Part shown: positions 57,573 to 64,000 of the stretch, in pieces
Layout: every line of letters begins with the position of its first letter
Position numbering within the stretch: the stretch's first letter is position 1
Assembly: GCA_046348685.1 (NCBI GenBank)
Contig: JAXMDT010000006.1
Span: 1-64,000 of the forward strand
Direction of reading: 5' to 3'
DNA from: JAXMDT01 sp046348685
GTDB lineage: Bacteria; Pseudomonadota; Alphaproteobacteria; Rickettsiales; UBA998
DNA: 64,000 nucleotides
Made by a program: the position numbers and the translations under genes
The notes under the pieces: model-generated
What the model saw: the letters and a program-made list of their open reading frames with translations, nothing else
The model's database searches: none
Told to the model about the DNA's origin: nothing

Positions 57573-59891
57573 ATGGTTGTTTCCACCCTCAAGAAAGAGA
57601 ATGCACCTGTCACGAACGATGCCGTGACCACCGGCCCGCTACCCGCCTCGAAAAAGGTACATATCCAGAGCGAGCGCATGCCTGAGGTAAAGGTGGCGAT
57701 GCGGGAAATCCAGCTCAGCAAGGAAGCAGGGGAGCCGAATCTTACCGTCTATGATCCTTCCGGGCCGTACACCGACGAGAAAGCCACGATCGATATCCGT
57801 AAGGGCCTGCCGAGGTTGCGCGACAGCTGGATCCGTGCGCGCGGCGATGTGGAAGACTATGAAGGCCGCGAAATCCTGCCCCAGGACAATGGCTTTAAGG
57901 ATTGGCAGTCGGCAAAGCCCGTCGAAGCCTTCCCTAATATCATCCGCCGTCCGCTCCGTGCCAAAAAAGGCCAGGTGGTGACGCAGATGTGGTACGCGAA
58001 ACAGGGCATTATCACGCCGGAGATGGAATATATCGCCATCCGCGAAATGGAAGGCCGCAAGCAATATTTAGAGAAGTGGAAAGCAATGAGCGCCAGCCCT
58101 GAACGCGCGGACAATCAGCACCGCGCCAATCCGCTCGGCGCCATGATGATGCCGGAGATCACAGCGGAATTCGTGCGCAGTGAAGTGGCGCGCGGGCGTG
58201 CGATTATTCCGTCCAACATCAACCATCCGGAAGCCGAGCCGATGATTATCGGGCGGAATTTCAAAGTGAAGATCAACGCGAATATCGGCAACTCGGCGAT
58301 CACCTCATCGGTGGCCGAAGAAGTCGATAAGCTCGTATGGGCAATCCGCTGGGGCGGCGATACGGTGATGGACCTTTCAACAGGCCGCAACATTCACAAC
58401 ATTCGCGAATGGATCATCCGCAATTCGCCGGTGCCGATTGGAACGGTGCCGATCTATCAGGCGCTCGAAAAAGTCGGCGGCGTGGCGGAGGATTTAACGT
58501 GGGAGATTTTCCGCGACACGCTGATTGAGCAGGCGGAGCAGGGCGTCGATTATTTCACGATTCACGCGGGCGTGCGCCTGCCGTTTATTCCGCTGACCGA
58601 AAAACGCGTGACGGGAATCGTCTCGCGCGGCGGCTCGATCCATGCGAAATGGTGCATGGCGCATCACAAGGAAAATTTCGCCTATGAGCATTTCGAGGAG
58701 ATTTGTGAGATTGCGCGCGCCTACGATGTCAGCTTCTCGCTCGGAGATGGCCTCCGTCCGGGTTCGATTGCCGATGCGAACGATGCGGCGCAATTTGCCG
58801 AACTGAAAACGCTGGGTGAGCTGACGCGGGTCGCGTGGGAAAAAGACTGCCAGGTGATGATCGAGGGGCCGGGGCACGTGCCGATGCACCTTATCCAGGC
58901 GAATATGGAAAAGCAGCTGGAGGCGTGTTATGAGGCGCCGTTCTATACGCTTGGCCCCTTAACCACCGATATCGCGCCGGGCTATGATCATATTACCTCG
59001 GGCATCGGCGCGGCGATGATCGGCTGGTTCGGCACGGCCATGCTGTGCTACGTGACGCCGAAAGAGCACCTCGGACTGCCGGACCGGAACGATGTGAAAG
59101 TCGGCGTGATTACCTACAAGATCGCGGCGCATGCGGCCGATCTCGCGAAAGGCCACCCGACCTCGCAACTGCGCGACAATGCGCTCTCCCGCGCGCGGTT
59201 CGAGTTCCGCTGGATGGACCAGTTCAACCTCGCGCTCGACCCGGAAACGGCGAAGGATTTCCACGATGAAACCCTGCCGGCAGAAGGCGCAAAGCACGCG
59301 CATTTCTGCTCGATGTGCGGCCCGAAATTCTGCTCGATGAAAATCTCGCAGGAAGTGCGGGATTTTGCGGCAGTAGAAAATTCCCTCTCCACCATTGGGG
59401 GAGAGGGTCAGGGTGAGGGGGCAAATAAGCGCCAGCTTATTCAGCTCGCCCGAAAACTTCGCAAGGATTCCACCAACGCAGAGCAACTGATGTGGAATCT
59501 GCTGCGCGACCGCCAACTGCTGGGATTGAAATTCCGCCGCCAACATCCGGTGGAGGGCTATATCGCCGATTTTGCCTGCACAGAGCATCAATTGATCATA
59601 GAACTCGATGGAGGCCAACATAATACCGATGAAGGTAAAGCAGCCGATAGCGAACGCACGGCAGCGCTGAAAGCTAAAGGCTGGAAGGTGCTGCGCTTCT
59701 GGAACAACGATGTACTGCAGAATGTGGAAGGCGTCGTTGTCGAACTATTCAATCAGTGTGCCGCTGACGCGTCCCCCTCATCCCAGCCTTCTCCCCCAAT
59801 GGTGGAGAAGGAGCAGGCCGAGCGCGGCATGCAGGAAATGGCCGAGAAGTTTAATAAAGAGGGTGGGGAGATTTACCGGAAGGTTGGGTAA
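57573..59891 (+). CDS. thiC: Phosphomethylpyrimidine synthase ThiC with internal DUF559 nuclease
   Basis: A 772-residue fusion. Residues 1-602 are ThiC, the radical-SAM enzyme that makes HMP-P from AIR in thiamine synthesis. The C579-x2-C582-x4-C587 cluster is intact in FCSMCGPKFCSM. Residues about 603-747 are foreign. They hold a DUF559 PD-(D/E)XK nuclease domain (LIIELDGGQHN core, GWKVLRFWNNDVLQ) flanked by arms translated as SLSTIGGEGQGEGAN and ASPSSQPSPPMVEKEQ. ThiC then resumes with MQEMAEKFNKEGGEIYRKV, its normal C-terminal tail. Without the insert the length is about 627, usual for ThiC. I see no TPP riboswitch upstream. The ribosome site AGGAG lies before ATG 57573. Confidence 0.93.
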   Translation: MVVSTLKKENAPVTNDAVTTGPLPASKKVHIQSERMPEVKVAMREIQLSKEAGEPNLTVYDPSGPYTDEKATIDIRKGLPRLRDSWIRARGDVEDYEGREILPQDNGFKDWQSAKPVEAFPNIIRRPLRAKKGQVVTQMWYAKQGIITPEMEYIAIREMEGRKQYLEKWKAMSASPERADNQHRANPLGAMMMPEITAEFVRSEVARGRAIIPSNINHPEAEPMIIGRNFKVKINANIGNSAITSSVAEEVDKLVWAIRWGGDTVMDLSTGRNIHNIREWIIRNSPVPIGTVPIYQALEKVGGVAEDLTWEIFRDTLIEQAEQGVDYFTIHAGVRLPFIPLTEKRVTGIVSRGGSIHAKWCMAHHKENFAYEHFEEICEIARAYDVSFSLGDGLRPGSIADANDAAQFAELKTLGELTRVAWEKDCQVMIEGPGHVPMHLIQANMEKQLEACYEAPFYTLGPLTTDIAPGYDHITSGIGAAMIGWFGTAMLCYVTPKEHLGLPDRNDVKVGVITYKIAAHAADLAKGHPTSQLRDNALSRARFEFRWMDQFNLALDPETAKDFHDETLPAEGAKHAHFCSMCGPKFCSMKISQEVRDFAAVENSLSTIGGEGQGEGANKRQLIQLARKLRKDSTNAEQLMWNLLRDRQLLGLKFRRQHPVEGYIADFACTEHQLIIELDGGQHNTDEGKAADSERTAALKAKGWKVLRFWNNDVLQNVEGVVVELFNQCAADASPSSQPSPPMVEKEQAERGMQEMAEKFNKEGGEIYRKVG
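59381..59811. mobile_element. Family B cassette carrying a DUF559 nuclease, inserted in thiC
   Basis: The left arm (59381-59421) contains CTCCACCATTGGGGGAGA and GGGTGAGGGGG. The right arm (59772-59811) contains CCCCCTCATCCC and TCTCCCCCAATGGTGGAG in inverted orientation. The frame is open through both arms. The same arms, without a gene, occur in cysS and after 7631. Confidence 0.75.
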
Positions 59892-59916
59892 AACTGTGCG
59901 CCTTTCATTTTTTCCG

Positions 59917-59999
59917 TATGCGTCGTTATCCTTCGGTCTCGCAATGCTCACGTAGCGCTGCTACGCTGCGCTCACTCACCTCGGCTGCCTCGCCTACGA
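59917..59999. repeat. Family E palindromic region after thiC
   Basis: It contains GCTCACGTAGCGCTGCTACG followed by CTGCGCTCACTC. The core matches 36455-36480. The 127-base interval between thiC and the next gene is mostly this element. Confidence 0.5.
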
Positions 60000-60018
60000 A
60001 AATCTGAAAGACGCTTAT

Positions 60019-60687
60019 ATGGCTAACTATATTGTTCATTCGGAAATACAGGATTTCAAAAAAGTTAGAGAAACTGATCCATTTCAATTAGAGCTGAAAA
60101 AAGATCCATTAAAACAGGCAATCACTTTATTGCAGCTTGCGGATAACGACTATCTATCAGCAAGAATATTATTATTAAACGGCCTATGGCAAACTGGAAT
60201 ACCTAAAGCAAATGAAGTGATAGAAAAAGTTTTAAAGGCAATTCTTATTTTGAGAGCTGTAGAGTTAGACCAGCTTGAAAAGCTAAGCCTAAAATCCTAT
60301 TACCACGACACGCCTAAATTATTTGAGGAATTAAAAAAATATTTGAATATTAAGGAAGGGGATTTTCAAAGAGAAAATAGTATCCTTAGTAATTACTATC
60401 TATGTTATGAGCGCAGATATGAAAATTGGCTCTCGCATGGCATTACTTGTATGGATGCGTCAGTAAATTCAACCGATAGAATATATACTTTTTTAAGGAA
60501 TTTTTTTGTTTCCAAAATTCCTGATTCTTTAAGAGAAGAAGCGAAAGTATTTGGCTTTTATCTATCTCCGCTTAACTCCTATGAAAAGAATCACCCAGAG
60601 CGAAGAAAAATAAATAATTTAAAAGAACAAAATGCGGTCTTTTCTGCCTTGGAGATCAATCAAGAAAAATTAGAAAAATTATTATAG
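60019..60687 (+). CDS. AT-rich accessory protein, possible HEPN domain
   Basis: A 222-residue all-helical protein. Residues about 35-110 (AITLLQLADNDYLSARILLL and EVIEKVLKAILILRAVELDQ) resemble HEPN-type helices, and R133-x6-H140 (RYENWLSH) could be the Rx4-6H RNase motif. The match is by eye only. The gene is markedly AT-rich against thiC, which suggests transfer. No MNT-type partner is adjacent. It precedes the remnant and the second GIY-YIG cassette. Confidence 0.5.
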   Translation: MANYIVHSEIQDFKKVRETDPFQLELKKDPLKQAITLLQLADNDYLSARILLLNGLWQTGIPKANEVIEKVLKAILILRAVELDQLEKLSLKSYYHDTPKLFEELKKYLNIKEGDFQRENSILSNYYLCYERRYENWLSHGITCMDASVNSTDRIYTFLRNFFVSKIPDSLREEAKVFGFYLSPLNSYEKNHPERRKINNLKEQNAVFSALEINQEKLEKLL

Positions 60688-60690
60688 TTC

Positions 60691-60795
60691 ATGGATCTAA
60701 TCCTTTTCCTCCATTTCCTCATTTGGCTTGCGGTTAGAGGTCATCCCGGCGAAGGCCGGGATCCACGAATTACTTTTTCCTCGACGCTTATATAA
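60691..60795 (+). pseudogene. Truncated N-terminal copy of the EEP phosphohydrolase gene
   Basis: From ATG 60691 the frame reads MDLILFLHFLIWLAV and then runs into the left family A arm and a stop. The intact gene at 61188 begins MYNFILFLHLLIWLSA. The shared segment is about 13 residues, with many silent differences in the DNA. It appears to be the displaced 5' end of the gene, left on the far side of the GIY-YIG cassette. Confidence 0.6.
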
Positions 60796-61185
60796 TAAGA
60801 CGTAGACCCGGCCTACGCCGGGGTGACATTAGTAGTTGTGCTGAAGGCTTTATAACGTAATTAGATAAACTATGCCTTACTGGGTTTACATCGTCACCAA
60901 TAAGCCGAATGGCATTCTGTATATTGGGGTGACGAATGATATTGCACGGCGAAGTTATGAGCATCGTGAAGGGCTCATTGAAGGCTTTACGAAAAAATAT
61001 GGTCTGAAAATGCTTGTTTATGCAGAAGAATATGCCACGATTGAAGAAGCGATTCATCGTGAGAAGTGCATGAAAGAATGGAAGCGTGCATGGAAAATCA
61101 GGCGTATTTTAGAGGCAAATCCTGATTGGCATGACTTATTTGAAATCTTAGTGTAAACGTGGATCCCGGCCTTCGCCGGGATGAC
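60740..61185. mobile_element. GIY-YIG cassette 2 with perfect 28-bp inverted arms (family A)
   Basis: The left arm 60740-60767 (GTCATCCCGG to GGGATCCACG) is the exact reverse complement of the right arm 61158-61185. A further related copy lies inside at about 60799-60826. The only gene between them is a GIY-YIG nuclease. The arm variant differs from cassette 1. Confidence 0.7.
60872..61156 (+). CDS. GIY-YIG nuclease domain protein (UPF0213-like), copy 2
   Basis: A 94-residue paralogue of the 31244 product. Motifs: VYIVTNKPNGILYIGVTND, ARRSYEHREG, FTKKYGLKMLVY, AIHREKCMKEW with the metal Glu, and NPDWHDLFE. All expected catalytic positions are present. It is enclosed by family A arms and lies between the EEP remnant and the intact EEP gene. 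The GIY-YIG domain alone is typical of single-domain members with no assigned role. Confidence 0.92.
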   Translation: MPYWVYIVTNKPNGILYIGVTNDIARRSYEHREGLIEGFTKKYGLKMLVYAEEYATIEEAIHREKCMKEWKRAWKIRRILEANPDWHDLFEILV

Positions 61186-61187
61186 AT

Positions 61188-62111
61188 ATGTACAATTTCA
61201 TTTTATTTTTGCATCTCCTCATCTGGCTTTCGGCGGGGATTATTTATTCCAAGGTCAGCGGGTGGCCGTTTGAGCTGTTTACGCACTGGATCGTGACGTG
61301 GATTGTAACAGCTGCGATACTTTTGGGAGTAGCGATAGGCGAGAAACAATGGGTATACAGCATTTCGGCGTTGATACTGACGGTCGCGCTGAGTGCAAAA
61401 CTGCTCACAGGCTATGCGTATGATACGGCCTGGTCGGACGCGAAGCCAGAGCACCCGGTCACACTCGCGCAGTGGAATATCTATAACGGCAATGACTATG
61501 TCTTCCGCTGGATTGAATCGCTGAAGGGCGTCGATGTCGTCGTGCTAAACGAGGTGAAGCCTTGGGTGCGCGACCGGATTGCGGACAATCTGCCGGAGTA
61601 TCCTTATAAATTGCTGCCGGAAGGGCTGGCGCCGGATACGGTCATCATCAGCAAGCTGTCGCTGCTGAATACGAGCATCACGCCCATCGAAGGCTCGCCA
61701 CGTTTTATCCTGAAGGCAGAGATTGAGGAGGACGGCAAGCGTTTCGTCCTGCTTGCGGCGCATACGACCTCGCCGAGCCGTCCGGCACGCTACGCACGAC
61801 GGGTAGCGGAACTGAAAGCCATCACCGCCGCGGTGCAGGCGGAAACGCTGCCGGTGGCCGTTGTTGGGGATTTGAATATCACGCCGTATTCGCCGGACTT
61901 CAAAAAACTCATGCAGGAAACGCAACTCGCATTGCCAGCCGCGCCGCTGGCATTACCGGTGACCTGGCCAAGCATCCTCGCGCTACCGGGATTTGGCCTG
62001 CCGATTGACCACATGCTCTCGAAAGGGCTGGCGGTTTATAGCCGCGCCGCGCCGGATTTTCTTTGCTGCTCTGACCACCGGCCGGTAGTGACGCGCTTTA
62101 AAATTAATTAG
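61188..62111 (+). CDS. Endonuclease/exonuclease/phosphatase-fold membrane protein
   Basis: A 307-residue protein. The first 75 residues hold two to three membrane helices. Residues about 90-305 form an EEP-type metal-dependent phosphohydrolase: LAQWNIYNGND, VVVLNEVKPW, VLLAAHTTSPS, VVGDLNITPYSPDF and the terminal SDHRPVVTRF. Such proteins act on phospholipids, nucleic acids or phosphate esters at the membrane; the substrate is unknown. Its ATG lies two bases after the family A right arm, so its original promoter and leader were displaced. Confidence 0.87.
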   Translation: MYNFILFLHLLIWLSAGIIYSKVSGWPFELFTHWIVTWIVTAAILLGVAIGEKQWVYSISALILTVALSAKLLTGYAYDTAWSDAKPEHPVTLAQWNIYNGNDYVFRWIESLKGVDVVVLNEVKPWVRDRIADNLPEYPYKLLPEGLAPDTVIISKLSLLNTSITPIEGSPRFILKAEIEEDGKRFVLLAAHTTSPSRPARYARRVAELKAITAAVQAETLPVAVVGDLNITPYSPDFKKLMQETQLALPAAPLALPVTWPSILALPGFGLPIDHMLSKGLAVYSRAAPDFLCCSDHRPVVTRFKIN

Positions 62112-62145
62112 CTGTTTTCGTTAAGGAATATTGTATAATTCGCGC

Positions 62146-63051
62146 ATGGTACATCTTTCCGCAACTCCTTTTGAGCCGCATCCTTTTGCGTCGATTGTAT
62201 CCAGCATTCCACCGGAATCAGGTTTTACCGAAGAGCTTTATAATAGCCAGATTGCACGTCTACACGCGCAGAGCGATATTATTGCTTCACGCATTACTTA
62301 TAAATCCGATGGATTCAACATAACTGGCGTACGTGTTCTACCGAAGTTGCTGGCTGGCCAGAAGGTGCCCATGGTGATTTACAATCGAGGGGGTAACCGG
62401 GAATTCGGCAAACTTGCCGTCGGCCAAATTTTATTTATGAGCCGTCTGATCAAGGCGTTTCCTGCGGGAATATTAGCCAGCAATTACCGTGGAAACGATG
62501 GTGGTGAAGGAAAAGATGAATTCGGCGGCAGCGATATTCATGATGTCCTAGACCTGATTGAAGCAGGTAAAAAAGAGCCATGGTGGGATGGCAAAAATAT
62601 ATTTATGGTCGGAGGATCTCGTGGCGGGATGATGACTTATCTAGCGATTAAGCATGGCGCTCCGCTTAATGCGGCAGTGGCATGGGCGGGGCCAACCGAC
62701 CTGTTCGCCGCCGGAAAAGAAAGGCCCGAAATGGAAGAGAACGTACACAGTAAGATTATTCCGGGTGGACCTGAGGCACGTGATGCCGAGTATCGGGAAC
62801 GCTCTGCAATATTTTGGCCGGAAAAACTGGATAAGCCATTGCTTATTCTCCATGGAGATGCGGATTGGAGAGTCGATGTTCACCACGCGCGCGACTTAGC
62901 AAAAAAGCTAAAGGAATTGAAAAAACCTTATAGTTATATTGAATTCTCAGGCGATGATCATTTCCTGACAAAAAATAAAGATCAGGTTATCCCCTTAATA
63001 GCTGATTGGTTCCGCTCCCATTTGAAACAAAAAGATTCTCCTCAACGCTAA
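62146..63051 (+). CDS. Alpha/beta hydrolase, prolyl-oligopeptidase-like
   Basis: A 301-residue alpha/beta hydrolase. The N-terminal 60 residues are polar; the core has VPMVIYNRGGNREFG, the nucleophile elbow VGGSRGGMMTYLA, an Asp loop in LILHGDADWRVDVHHA and the His in GDDHFLTKN. These features match S9-type acyl-peptide hydrolase or dipeptidyl peptidase folds. No signal peptide. ATG 62146 and an upstream TTG 62131 are alternative starts; TATAAT at 62133-62138 just upstream could make a leaderless message. The stop overlaps the YcgN start. Confidence 0.85.
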   Translation: MVHLSATPFEPHPFASIVSSIPPESGFTEELYNSQIARLHAQSDIIASRITYKSDGFNITGVRVLPKLLAGQKVPMVIYNRGGNREFGKLAVGQILFMSRLIKAFPAGILASNYRGNDGGEGKDEFGGSDIHDVLDLIEAGKKEPWWDGKNIFMVGGSRGGMMTYLAIKHGAPLNAAVAWAGPTDLFAAGKERPEMEENVHSKIIPGGPEARDAEYRERSAIFWPEKLDKPLLILHGDADWRVDVHHARDLAKKLKELKKPYSYIEFSGDDHFLTKNKDQVIPLIADWFRSHLKQKDSPQR

Positions 63052-63455
63052 TGGCTTCTTTCTGGAAAACGACCCCGATGGAGAAGATGACGCAGGCGCA
63101 GTGGGAGTCTCTGTGCGATGGTTGTGGGTTGTGCTGCCAGATACGGGTAGAGGATATCGATACGGGTGAGCTGGCGGTCTCGAACGTGGCGTGCAAGATG
63201 CTCGATTTATGTACGCATCAGTGCATGTCGTATCCTAACCGGCACGACCTGGTGCCCGATTGCGTCAAGGTGACGCCGCAGAATGTGCGCGAACTCTATT
63301 GGCTGCCTGCGACCTGTGCGTACCGGCTTGTGGCGGCGGGAAAGGATTTACCGTCGTGGCATTATCTGAAATGCGGCGACAAAACCCGCGTGCACAAAAA
63401 AGGCCCGTCGATGATGGGATCGCTCATCTCTGAAGACGAAGCGGACTGGGAATGA
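63051..63455 (+). CDS. ycgN: YcgN/YkgJ-type cysteine-cluster protein
   Basis: A 134-residue cytoplasmic protein of the UPF0260/YcgN family. Cysteine motifs: CDGCGLCCQIRVEDIDTG, ACKMLDLCTHQC and TCAYRLVAAGKDLPSWH, likely metal or Fe-S ligands. The function is not established. Its start overlaps the stop of the previous hydrolase (TAATG), so they are probably co-transcribed. Confidence 0.92.
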   Translation: MASFWKTTPMEKMTQAQWESLCDGCGLCCQIRVEDIDTGELAVSNVACKMLDLCTHQCMSYPNRHDLVPDCVKVTPQNVRELYWLPATCAYRLVAAGKDLPSWHYLKCGDKTRVHKKGPSMMGSLISEDEADWE

Positions 63456-63462
63456 CGAGTCA

Positions 63463-63493
63463 TAAGAAAAGGGCGGACATTGCTGCCCGCCCT
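63463..63493 (-). terminator. Intrinsic terminator of the RTX-type gene
   Basis: Reading the minus strand, AGGGCGG and CCGCCCT pair around a roughly ten-base loop and are followed by TTTCTTA. It lies between the converging YcgN gene and the RTX gene. Confidence 0.7.
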
Positions 63494-63523
63494 ACCGAAG
63501 TCTAACCTGTAGTGCAATTTCGT

Positions 63524-64000
63524 CTAGCCAAAGTGGAAGTCCGCCGCGTTCCAGATATGGCCGTTATCTTCGGCGACGATGGCTTCATAACCCGCCGTCC
63601 CGTTCTTGAAGATAATGGTATCCGTACCGAAGCCGGTGACGACATCCGTGAGTTTATAGTTTGTCTGAATGATATCGCCTGCGGTGAAATCGTGGATCGC
63701 ATCGACGCCGGAGCCTTTGTTGAAGACAAAGGTATCGTTGCCCGCACCGCCGTAGAGATGATCGCCCACGGTGACGTGGAAGGTGTTTTCCAACATATCG
63801 ACCTTGACGCTGCGCACCATGAAATCGCTGCTGTCCTTGGCATTAGCGGTACCTAATGCTTTACCAGCCGCGCTTGACTGATTCGCATTCAGGCCATCGT
63901 ACTGCTTGGCGCTGAGGACCACTTTATCGAAGCCGCCGGACGTCGAGAAATCGAGGGTCAGCAGGGATTCATTATTGCCGCTGCCGATCGTGGATAATGT
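63524..64000 (-). CDS. C-terminus of RTX/haemolysin-type calcium-binding protein (partial)
   Basis: The last 158 or so residues of a larger protein; the frame is open to the window edge and the start is missing. It contains one nonapeptide-type turn, HLYGGAGNDTFVFNKG, followed by AIHDFTAGD and TDTIIFKNG, typical of type I-secreted RTX proteins and serralysin-like C-termini. Binding of calcium to such repeats aids folding outside the cell. Only the end is visible, so the catalytic or adhesive portion is unknown. Confidence 0.8.
   Translation of the reverse strand, partial: TLSTIGSGNNESLLTLDFSTSGGFDKVVLSAKQYDGLNANQSSAAGKALGTANAKDSSDFMVRSVKVDMLENTFHVTVGDHLYGGAGNDTFVFNKGSGVDAIHDFTAGDIIQTNYKLTDVVTGFGTDTIIFKNGTAGYEAIVAEDNGHIWNAADFHFG

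Noticed and set aside
59381..59811. Intein in ThiC
   Set aside because: The insert has no N-terminal Cys/Ser splice block and no C-terminal His-Asn; its ends are repeat arms, and the nuclease fold is DUF559.
63502..63843. Alternative minus-strand ORF overlapping the RTX gene
   Set aside because: It is a frame-shifted shadow; the GGAGND repeat is in the 63524 frame.

Overview
ORGANISM. The window looks like chromosomal DNA of an alphaproteobacterium of moderate GC. The evidence is the zeta-subunit/purC-purS-purQ-purL-bolA-grxD gene order, Usg, a short CHCC zinc-finger protein, a HIG1-type protein, ppdK, bactofilin and split glyQ/glyS. I cannot place it below class. I saw no rRNA, tRNA, CRISPR array, phage or classical IS element. 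The first complete gene starts at 24. The last gene (63524-64000, minus strand) runs off the right edge. LAYOUT. 1-3.1 kb: a Rap1a/Tai-like secreted protein, a membrane protein, and an ECF sigma / small membrane protein / periplasmic sensor trio with a paralogous sensor-like gene upstream. 3.1-7.6 kb: a 1232-residue two-partner-secretion-type exoprotein and a small surface protein. 7.7-23.6 kb: mostly housekeeping genes on the minus strand (rnhA, thrB, ppdK, glyS, panD, glyQ, yqgE, ygfZ, a glycosyltransferase), plus bactofilin, usg and nth. 23.7-36.4 kb: lytic transglycosylase, etfBA, nadE, gltX, cysS, a TIR-domain protein, a GST and citramalate synthase. 36.6-43.6 kb: a run of unrecognised alanine/glycine-rich, coiled-coil and TPR-like proteins around trmJ and rpsD, including one with a CheD-like deamidase signature. 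43.6-51.9 kb: grxD, bolA, a methyltransferase and purL/Q/S/C with three orphan genes interspersed. 52-57.5 kb: a two-component system, nhaA, mutY and an SGNH-type protein that lacks the expected serine. 57.5-64 kb: thiC, an accessory AT-rich gene, an EEP phosphohydrolase, a hydrolase, a YcgN-type protein and the C-terminus of an RTX-type protein. REPEATS. The most unusual feature is a set of short palindromic repeat families (called A to E here) between and inside genes. Three kinds of small gene are each enclosed by inverted copies of one family. Two GIY-YIG nuclease genes lie within perfect 27- and 28-bp inverted arms (family A). A DUF559 PD-(D/E)XK nuclease lies within family B arms, in frame inside thiC. 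A 23S-IVP-type four-helix-bundle gene lies within family C arms, next to glyS. Gene-free copies with the same inverted arms sit in frame inside nadE and cysS, form the C-terminal tails of glyQ and probably panD, and supply the start of trmJ. Two family D copies supply the stop codons of thrB and ygfZ. A truncated copy of the EEP gene's N-terminus remains on the far side of the second GIY-YIG cassette, which points to insertion. REGULATION. Several orphan genes (10122, 36619, 38254, 38700, 48978) carry an 11-bp direct repeat resembling a Pho box upstream of their starts. This suggests a shared response regulator, but is inference only.
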